From: Hyphomonadaceae bacterium
Lineage (GTDB): Bacteria; Pseudomonadota; Alphaproteobacteria; Caulobacterales; Hyphomonadaceae
Assembly (NCBI GenBank): GCA_030696545.1
Contig: JAUYSA010000170.1
Coordinates: 1-9,961 of the forward strand
Length of the DNA stretch: 9,961 bases
Reading direction: 5' to 3'
Both the position numbers and the translations under genes were made by a program. Shown piece by piece: positions 1 to 4,600 of this stretch (position 1 is the stretch's first letter; each line of letters begins with the position of its first letter). Under the pieces are notes generated by a model. That model worked only from the letters and a program-made list of their open reading frames with translations. It did not search any database and was not told the DNA's origin.

Positions 1-1
1 C

Positions 2-604
2 TGGTTCATGCACGAGCCGATCTCGCCGATGGCGGTCTATCGCCAGGTGTTCGGGATGACGCCGAGCTTCGGGCGGCCGGCGATGGGGATCGCGATCGAG
101 CGGGCGGTGCTGGATACGTGGCGGCCGGGCGGGTCGTCGCACATGCGCGAGATAGCCGAGACCTACCTGCAGTCGCAGACGCCGATGCGCGAGAAGGTTT
201 TCACCAAGCGCGTGATGACGATGGCGCGCAGCCTGTTGAAAGGGCGGGAATGCACGCCTGAGCAGGCGGCCAAGGCGCTGGGCATTCATGCGCGCACGTT
301 GCAGCGGCGGCTGAAGGACGAGGGCACGAGCTTCGAGAAGATCAAGGACGATGTGCGGCGCGAGTGGGCGGAGTCGCTTCTTGTTCAACCCTCTGTCTCG
401 TTGTCGCAGATCGCGCAGATGCTCGACTATGCCGACAGCTCCGCCTTCTCGCGCAGTTGCCGCCGCTGGTTTGGCGAGGCGCCGCGAACCTATCGTCTGC
501 GGCTGACGCAGGCGCGGAACAAGGCGAAGACGCCCGTGCCGAAGACATCACGCGTCAATACGCTGGCGGCGAACCTGCGCGCGAATGCGCGGCACAAGAC
601 GTAG
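2..604 (+). CDS. AraC-family transcriptional regulator, 5'-truncated by window edge
   Basis: This is the C-terminal part of a cytoplasmic DNA-binding regulator. The frame is open to the left edge, and about 200 residues remain of a family that is usually 320-350 aa, so the N-terminus lies outside; the ATG at position 8 is probably internal. Counting from that ATG, the first helix-turn-helix is near residues 82-103 (PEQAAKALGIHARTLQRRL) and the second near 131-155. The second ends in the AraC signature LDYADSSAFSRSCRRWFG followed by APRTYR. The part before residue 75 resembles the end of the 'arabinose-binding-like' sensor domain found in OruR/ArgR-type AraC proteins; this is inference. A basic tail of about 35 residues follows the HTH. 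It converges on the dehydrogenase downstream, so its targets cannot be read from orientation. The ligand is unknown. Confidence 0.9.
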   Translation, partial: WFMHEPISPMAVYRQVFGMTPSFGRPAMGIAIERAVLDTWRPGGSSHMREIAETYLQSQTPMREKVFTKRVMTMARSLLKGRECTPEQAAKALGIHARTLQRRLKDEGTSFEKIKDDVRREWAESLLVQPSVSLSQIAQMLDYADSSAFSRSCRRWFGEAPRTYRLRLTQARNKAKTPVPKTSRVNTLAANLRANARHKT

Positions 605-614
605 GACAGCACAC

Positions 615-723
615 CCGCTTGTCATCCCGGAAGCGCGAAGCGCTATCCGGGAGCCATTGAGAGAATCCGATAACAGATGAATGGGTCCCGGATAGCGCTG
701 CGCTCGGCCGGGATGACAAGCGG
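615..723. repeat. Large inverted repeat between convergent genes, dispersed-palindrome type
   Basis: Two arms (615-657 and 681-723) are reverse complements at about 38 of 43 positions, separated by a 23-nt spacer. The outer 16 bp (CCGCTTGTCATCCCGG and its complement) match perfectly. Each arm can also fold on itself: in the left arm TCCCGGA and AGCGC pair with GCGCT and TCCGGGA around a GAA loop with one bulged A. The element fills the gap between two convergent 3' ends, so it may act as a bidirectional transcription barrier or mRNA-end stabiliser, although neither side has a T-tract. The wording resembles dispersed REP-like palindromes common in alphaproteobacterial genomes; that family assignment is inference. 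Confidence 0.85.
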
Positions 724-732
724 TGGCTGTGG

Positions 733-1698
733 CTAGAACGCGTCGACGCCGGTGGCTGCGACGGAGACCTGCCAGAGCTTCTTAGCTGCATCGGCATCTA
801 CTGCATGGGGATCGACGCCGGAGGTGCGTGACGCGCCGGGCTGGGTCAGTTGGGCCACGTCGCAATCCTCGCAGTAGAGCCCGCCCTTGCCGTCGAGCTG
901 GGGCGAGGTGGCGGCCCAGGTTTCGGTGGCGGCGCCCTGCTCCACCGTCTTGAAGCGTTCGTGGATCTTTCCGTTCTCGTCGATCCAGCCGAAGGCGATC
1001 ATCTCCTCCTTCGGAAGGTAGCGCTGGAGCGGTGTCATGATGCCGCCGGGATGGATGGCGAAGGCGCGGACGCCGTGCGCCTGGCCACGGCGATCAAGCT
1101 CTACGGCAAAGAGGGAGTTGGCGGTCTTGGCCTGACCGTAGGCAGGCCATTTCTGGTAAGGGCGCGAAGTGAAGTGGATGTCGTCGAACACGACGGGCGA
1201 GAGTTTGTGTCCGGTGGATGAGACGCTGACGACGCGGGCGCCATTGGCGGCCTTCAGTGCGGGCGCGAGGCCGGCGACGAGCGCGAAGTGACCGAGATGG
1301 TTGGTCGCGAATTGCGATTCCCAATTGTGTGGGCCGACACGGGTTTCAGGATTGGCCATGATGGCGGCATTGTTGATGAGGATGTGCAGCGGCTTGCCTG
1401 TGGCGACATAGCTGGCTGCGAATTTCGCGACGGAGTTGAGATCAGCGAGATCGAGTTCGGCGATTTCGACGCCCGGAACATTGGCGAGTTCCTCGCGAGC
1501 CTTGTCGGGGCGGCGGGCGGGAACAGTGACGGAGGCGCCGGCGGCGACCAGCGCTTTCACGGCTTCGATGCCGATGCCGGAATAGCCGCCGGTGACGATG
1601 ACATTCTTGCCCGTGAGGTCGATGCCCTTCAGCACATCGGCGGCGGTGGAGCGCAGGCCGAAGCCGGAGCCGAAAGGGGCTTGCTGGTCTGCGGTCAT
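733..1698 (-). CDS. Short-chain dehydrogenase/reductase (SDR family oxidoreductase)
   Basis: NAD(P)-dependent cytoplasmic oxidoreductase of 321 aa with a Rossmann fold. The nucleotide-binding glycine motif TGGYSGIG is at residues 36-43 and NNAA at 109-112. The catalytic Asn is about N133 (TNHLGHF), the catalytic Ser is S160 or S161 (VSVSST), and the YxxxK pair is Y187/K191 (YGQAK), followed by HPGG at 216-219. All catalytic residues are present. ARR at 61-63, after the second beta strand, suggests NADP(H) preference (inference). Length and motifs resemble the retinol-dehydrogenase/WWOX-like long SDRs rather than 250-aa classical ones; the substrate cannot be told. A Shine-Dalgarno AGGAAA lies about 8 nt before the ATG. 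A 16-bp palindrome immediately upstream is a likely operator. Confidence 0.93.
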   Translation of the reverse strand: MTADQQAPFGSGFGLRSTAADVLKGIDLTGKNVIVTGGYSGIGIEAVKALVAAGASVTVPARRPDKAREELANVPGVEIAELDLADLNSVAKFAASYVATGKPLHILINNAAIMANPETRVGPHNWESQFATNHLGHFALVAGLAPALKAANGARVVSVSSTGHKLSPVVFDDIHFTSRPYQKWPAYGQAKTANSLFAVELDRRGQAHGVRAFAIHPGGIMTPLQRYLPKEEMIAFGWIDENGKIHERFKTVEQGAATETWAATSPQLDGKGGLYCEDCDVAQLTQPGASRTSGVDPHAVDADAAKKLWQVSVAATGVDAF

Positions 1699-1714
1699 GG
1701 CGGCGTTTCCTGAT

Positions 1715-1730
1715 GTGAGTGTTTACTCAC
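1715..1730. promoter_or_regulatory. Perfect 16-bp palindromic operator candidate upstream of the SDR gene
   Basis: GTGAGTGTTTACTCAC is a perfect inverted repeat in its 6-bp arms (GTGAGT/ACTCAC) around a 4-bp centre. It lies 16 nt upstream of the dehydrogenase ATG, where a repressor would block transcription or initiation. TGAGT-N4-ACTCA dyads of this size are typical of TetR-family regulators; that assignment is inference, and no TetR gene lies in the window. I could not fix the -10 and -35 elements with confidence. Confidence 0.6.
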
Positions 1731-1780
1731 AAGACCATGGTGGGCGGGGTGTCGTAAAGTGGGGAGGTTGTGTGGATGTT

Positions 1781-1936
1781 CTCCTCCCCCGAGCGGGGGA
1801 GGCGCAGCGTTCGCTGGCGATTGGGCGGTCGGGGTTGGGTGGGGGACCGATCTTGATTGTGAGGGCGGTCGCCCACCTGAGCGGCGTTTGTCGAGACAGA
1901 CGTGGGCGTGGCTCCTCCCCCGCTCGGGGGAGGAAG
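1781..1936. repeat. GC-rich intergenic element bounded by two reverse-complementary hairpins
   Basis: A hairpin at 1783-1802 (CCTCCCCC-GAGC-GGGGGAGG) and one at 1914-1933 (CCTCCCCC-GCTC-GGGGGAGG) are exact reverse complements over 20 bp and bound about 110 bp of G-rich sequence. Inside lie a small palindrome CAGCG-TT-CGCTG, a direct repeat GGGCGGTC (1823-1830 and 1863-1870), and GACCG (1845-1849), which could pair with either CGGTC copy. No protein is supported here. It looks like a non-coding mobile or dispersed palindromic element, similar in style to 'CTCCTCCCCC...GGGGGAGGAG' intergenic repeats of alphaproteobacteria (inference). It fills most of the 282-nt gap between the SDR gene and the phosphodiesterase gene. 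Confidence 0.75.
1823..1845 (+). other. Canonical G-quadruplex motif
   Basis: Four G-runs of 3, 4, 3 and 5 bases are separated by loops of 5 (CGGTC), 2 (TT) and 1 (T) nt. This satisfies the usual G3+N1-7 rule on the + strand, which is the non-template strand for the downstream phosphodiesterase gene. It lies between the two terminal hairpins of the intergenic element. Folding in vivo is not shown by sequence alone, and a competing duplex hairpin (CGGTC with GACCG) uses part of the same bases. Confidence 0.6.
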
Positions 1937-1970
1937 GGGCGGTGCGCTTGTTGCGGTGCGTCTCGACATC

Positions 1971-1974
1971 AGGG
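1971..1974 (+). promoter_or_regulatory. Ribosome binding site fixing the start of the phosphodiesterase gene
   Basis: AGGG sits 6 nt before the ATG at 1981. It supports that start over the much longer upstream reading frame and over the in-frame ATGs at 1987, 1999 and 2002. The resulting protein begins directly with a lipoprotein signal peptide. Confidence 0.6.
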
Positions 1975-1980
1975 CGTCAC

Positions 1981-3024
1981 ATGAGCATGTTCCCTGCCAT
2001 GATGCGCATCAAGATTCTCGGACTGCTCGCCCTGCCCTTCGCCCTGAGCGGGTGCGATACGCTTTCCGGCATGACCGGAGCCAAGGGCGACTGGCCTTAT
2101 GCCTCGCTGGGAAACAGGACGCCGCTGCTGGTCGCGCATCGGGGCGCGTCGGGGCATATGCCGGAGCATACGCTGGAAGGCTATCAGCGCGCCCTGAACG
2201 ATGGCGCGGACTGCATCGAGCCGGATCTGGTGTTCAGCAAGGATGGCGTGCTGGTGGCGCGGCATGACACCTATCTGTCGACGACGACGGATGTGGCATC
2301 GAAGCCGGAGTTCGCGAGCCGCAAGCGCAAGTCGCCTGATCCGGAATTCAGCGACAGGGAAGACTGGTGGGCGGCGGACTTCACGCTGGCCGAGTTGAAG
2401 ACGCTTCGCGCTGTGCAGCCGTTCAAGGGGCGGCCCAAGACGTTTGACGGGCTGTATCAGATCCCGACATTCGACGAGGTGCTGGAGCTGGCGAAGTCGC
2501 GCGTGACGGTGACGAGCGAGCCGGTGTGCGTTTATCCAGAGGCGAAGTCGCCCGCCTATCATGCCGGGATCGGCCATGCGGACATGGCGGAGAAGATTCT
2601 CGCGAGCCTGAAGAAGCACGGGATGGATGACGCGGGATCGCGCGTGTTCATCCAGTCTTTCGAGCCGGATTTCGTGAAGAAGATTGACGCGATGACGGAC
2701 CTGCCGGTCGTGATGCTGGTGAGCGACAAGGCGGCGCTCGATGCGGCTATGGCGATGCCGGGCGCGCCGTTCTGGCAGGGACTGGGCCCGAATACGGGCA
2801 TGCTGCGCGATGCGAACGGCAAATCAACCGGCGTGATCGAGGCGGCGCACGCGAAGGGCATTCCGGTGCATCCGTGGACGTTCCGCGACGACCAGCCGAT
2901 CGACGGGAAGCCGATTGCCACGTCGATGAAGGAGTTCTTCGCGTTGGGGATCGACGGGTTCTTCACCGACTTTGCGATCACTGGCTATGCGGTGCGCAAC
3001 GATGTTCTGCACGGCGTGGACTAG
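1981..3024 (+). CDS. glpQ: GlpQ-like glycerophosphodiester phosphodiesterase, predicted lipoprotein
   Basis: Hydrolyses glycerophosphodiesters to glycerol 3-phosphate and an alcohol, feeding phosphate and glycerol-3-phosphate salvage. The protein is 347 aa. Residues 1-25 form a lipoprotein signal with lipobox LSGC (C25 lipidated). The catalytic signature of the GDPD TIM barrel is intact: H53-R54 within AHRGASGHMPEHT, E80-x-D82 (EPDLVFSKDG), and H95 (RHDTYL). The end (HPWTFRDD, GIDGFFTDF) is typical of GlpQ. Asp at position +2 after the lipidated Cys would, by the E. coli Lol rule, favour inner-membrane retention facing the periplasm; whether that rule holds here is uncertain. E. coli GlpQ is soluble and periplasmic, so the lipid anchor is a difference. 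The following + gene starts 77 nt later and could be co-transcribed. The exact orthology behind the symbol is less sure than the activity. Confidence 0.92.
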   Translation: MSMFPAMMRIKILGLLALPFALSGCDTLSGMTGAKGDWPYASLGNRTPLLVAHRGASGHMPEHTLEGYQRALNDGADCIEPDLVFSKDGVLVARHDTYLSTTTDVASKPEFASRKRKSPDPEFSDREDWWAADFTLAELKTLRAVQPFKGRPKTFDGLYQIPTFDEVLELAKSRVTVTSEPVCVYPEAKSPAYHAGIGHADMAEKILASLKKHGMDDAGSRVFIQSFEPDFVKKIDAMTDLPVVMLVSDKAALDAAMAMPGAPFWQGLGPNTGMLRDANGKSTGVIEAAHAKGIPVHPWTFRDDQPIDGKPIATSMKEFFALGIDGFFTDFAITGYAVRNDVLHGVD

Positions 3025-3042
3025 CGCCACACCGCTTGCTTG

Positions 3043-3054
3043 CCGGGCGCCCGG
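3043..3054. repeat. 12-bp perfect palindrome between the phosphodiesterase and the next gene
   Basis: CCGGGCGCCCGG is fully self-complementary and lies 19 nt after the phosphodiesterase stop. With no loop and no T-tract it is a poor terminator. It may be a protein site or chance in GC-rich DNA. Confidence 0.3.
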
Positions 3055-3087
3055 GGGAGCATAGTCGCGCGGGACCACGGTGAAACC

Positions 3088-3093
3088 GGGGAG
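3088..3093 (+). promoter_or_regulatory. Ribosome binding site deciding the ATG start of the six-Cys membrane protein
   Basis: GGGGAG lies 7 nt before the ATG at 3101. This supports ATG 3101 over the in-frame GTG at 3080, which has no comparable purine-rich motif at the right distance. Confidence 0.55.
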
Positions 3094-3100
3094 CGGGCGG

Positions 3101-3901
3101 ATGAGCGAAAGCGGGCCGGGACAGCAAGGCGGCGCGCCTGCTGAAAAGCGGGAATGGTATAATTCGCAGACGATCATTCGGATCGGCGGCATCCTGGTCG
3201 GGCTGGTGACGATCCTGTTTGCAGGGCTGGCGTTGCCGTTTGGGCAGGATTTTCTCTGCAAGTCGGTCGGCTTGTCCTGCCCGCATGTCAAAGTGTCGGA
3301 CATGCAGTTTGGCGTTTCGGCAATCGACTTCGACGCGTGGTGCAAGGACAAGCTGGCGACAATCGCCGCGATGCCTGATCAGCCGCCCGGCTTCACGAAC
3401 ACGCAGATGGATTGTGCGCTGGAATTTTCAGCTTCAGACCCGCCGGGATTTTCGGGCCAGATTTCGGGCGTGAAGGCCGTTCCGGGTGTTGTTCTGGTTG
3501 GCCATCTGCAGATGAAAATTCCGGCGCAGCGGACCGATATTCCGATGACGGTGCGGGCGCAGTGCTCTCGGCATGATGCGGCGATCAGCATGTGGGTGCG
3601 CGTGCCGTGCGAACTCTCTCCGCCCTCGTACGATTTTGGTAATCCGTATGGAACGCCTGAGAGCTTTGTGGCCGAGGAGCCGAAGCCGGAGGCGCCGGAG
3701 CTTCCCGAGGGAGCGTTCGTGGCGGTGATGTCGGCGAACAGTCTCGACTTCATCGCGCGCTATCGGCTTGATATGGACGGCAAGATCAATGCGGAGCTGC
3801 CGCCGGGCGATTATCGCGTGGAGATTGCGATTGGCGGTCCGGGCGAGGCGGTGGAGCCGGAGCGGGTGCAGGCGGAGTTCAACGTTTACCCGCCGACCTG
3901 A
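3101..3901 (+). CDS. Unrecognised single-pass membrane protein with six extracytoplasmic cysteines
   Basis: I do not recognise a family. The 266-aa product has a hydrophilic N-terminus of about 24 residues, rich in Gly, Ser and Pro, followed by one hydrophobic segment at about 25-46 (IIRIGGILVGLVTILFAGLA). There is no signal-peptidase-like site, so this is probably a signal anchor with the remainder in the periplasm. The outer part carries exactly six Cys (53, 60, 81, 105, 155, 170), suggesting up to three disulfides; the cytoplasmic part has none. A Pro/Glu-rich linker (191-203, EEPKPEAPELPEG) leads to a small C-terminal module (about 205-266) containing PPGDYRVEIAI, which looks like a beta-sandwich edge. 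It follows the GlpQ-like gene on the same strand after 76 nt. Its 3' end overlaps the convergent reductase gene by 16 bp. Function is unknown. Confidence 0.8.
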   Translation: MSESGPGQQGGAPAEKREWYNSQTIIRIGGILVGLVTILFAGLALPFGQDFLCKSVGLSCPHVKVSDMQFGVSAIDFDAWCKDKLATIAAMPDQPPGFTNTQMDCALEFSASDPPGFSGQISGVKAVPGVVLVGHLQMKIPAQRTDIPMTVRAQCSRHDAAISMWVRVPCELSPPSYDFGNPYGTPESFVAEEPKPEAPELPEGAFVAVMSANSLDFIARYRLDMDGKINAELPPGDYRVEIAIGGPGEAVEPERVQAEFNVYPPT

Positions 3902-4449
3902 CGGCCTTTTTTTTCAACGCGCCTGTAGCTGTTGACGATGCAGCCCATGCCGATGGGCTGGGATGAGGCGTGTTCGAAAGTGAGCTGTGTTGCGGCGTTT
4001 GCGAAGAGCGGGCGGCCCTCGCCCAGCGCCACGGGGACCACGGCGAGTTCCACGAGATCGATCAGGTTGTGTTTCAGGAACAGGCCGGCGGTAGCGCCGC
4101 CGCCGAAGAGCCAGATGTCGGTGTCGAGATCCTGCTCGCTCATGCGCTGGCGGAGTTTGGCGAGGCCCGTGGCGGGGTCGCCATTGTGGGCGTGGATGGT
4201 TTGGGGGCCATGCGCGATCGGGCGCGAGGTCATGACGAGGGCGGGCGTCTTGCCCCACATCCAGCCGCCCATGGCGATCGACTGGTCGTAGGTGGCGCGG
4301 CCGACGATTATGCCGCCGATCTGTTCCATCCAGAGGCCGATGAAGCCCATGGCGACCTTGCCATAGGGATCGAGCCAGGCGGTGGAGCCATCCTTCGGCG
4401 CAATGAAGCCGTCGAGGCTGACGGCGACGTGGTAGCGGACGAGATGCAT
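3886..4449 (-). CDS. Dihydrofolate reductase-family protein (RibD C-terminal domain)
   Basis: A 187-aa cytoplasmic, probably NADPH-dependent reductase of the DHFR/RibD-C fold (YwjB/YyaP-like group). Visible motifs are the N-terminal strand and loop VAVSLDGFIA (8-17), GRATYD (50-55), VMTSRP (72-77), the nucleotide-binding GGGATA (116-121) and PVALGEGRPLF (139-149). Such proteins are commonly annotated 'dihydrofolate reductase family', but most have no proven DHFR or pyrimidine-reductase activity, so the substrate is unknown. The start is supported by GAGG a few nt upstream. Its last codons lie over the stop of the convergent membrane-protein gene. An A8 run encodes the E-K-K near the C-terminus, beyond the conserved fold, and is a possible slippage site. 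Confidence 0.88.
   Translation of the reverse strand: MHLVRYHVAVSLDGFIAPKDGSTAWLDPYGKVAMGFIGLWMEQIGGIIVGRATYDQSIAMGGWMWGKTPALVMTSRPIAHGPQTIHAHNGDPATGLAKLRQRMSEQDLDTDIWLFGGGATAGLFLKHNLIDLVELAVVPVALGEGRPLFANAATQLTFEHASSQPIGMGCIVNSYRRVEKKGRQVGG
3892..3914 (+). terminator. Weak intrinsic terminator candidate at the end of the six-Cys protein gene
   Basis: A 4-bp stem GCCG/CGGC (3892-3895 and 3902-3905) encloses the TGA stop of the upstream gene and is followed, after one C, by eight T residues (3907-3914). The T-tract is excellent but the stem is short. It lies inside the coding end of the convergent reductase gene. Confidence 0.35.
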
Positions 4450-4466
4450 GGGGCCTCTGCAGGCTG

Positions 4467-4509
4467 ACGCTGCATCTACGCATGAGCGTGCTGACAGCGG
4501 GATGTCAGC
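4467..4509. promoter_or_regulatory. Two adjacent dyads upstream of the reductase gene
   Basis: A perfect inverted repeat GCTGACA-N6-TGTCAGC spans 4490-4509. Next to it, ACGCT(G)CAT pairs with ATGAGCGT over 4467-4489 with one bulge. Both sit 18-60 nt upstream of the reductase ATG on the minus strand, where operators or leader hairpins are expected. No regulator can be named. Confidence 0.35.
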
Positions 4510-4541
4510 AGCAGGCAGCGGAGGCGTTGGCGGCGGACGTG

Positions 4542-4576
4542 AAAAAAACGGGCCGCGGAGTGATCCGCGGCCCGTT
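4542..4576 (-). terminator. Strong rho-independent terminator of hppA
   Basis: Read on the minus strand, a perfect GC-rich stem (AACGGGCCGCGGA with TCCGCGGCCCGTT, 13 bp including the A-T pairs) closes on a 4-nt loop and runs into seven T residues (4542-4548). It lies 25 nt after the hppA stop and is the clearest intrinsic terminator here. It also separates hppA from the reductase gene that follows on the same strand, making co-transcription unlikely. Confidence 0.93.
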
Positions 4577-4600
4577 CGGTTTCGTCAGATCAGATTGCGG

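Noticed and set aside
364..660. Alternative + frame of 98 codons across the end of the AraC gene.
   Set aside because: It overlaps the DNA-binding domain of the regulator in another frame and runs into the inverted repeat. It has no start signal or domain.
850..1713. Several + strand frames across the dehydrogenase.
   Set aside because: They are reverse shadows of the SDR gene, whose own strand has all catalytic motifs.
1759..1980. A 74-codon N-terminal extension of the phosphodiesterase frame.
   Set aside because: It translates the hairpin-bounded intergenic element, would bury the lipoprotein signal peptide, and a ribosome binding site precedes ATG 1981.
3080..3100. GTG start at 3080 for the six-Cys membrane protein.
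   Set aside because: GGGGAG is correctly spaced only for ATG 3101.
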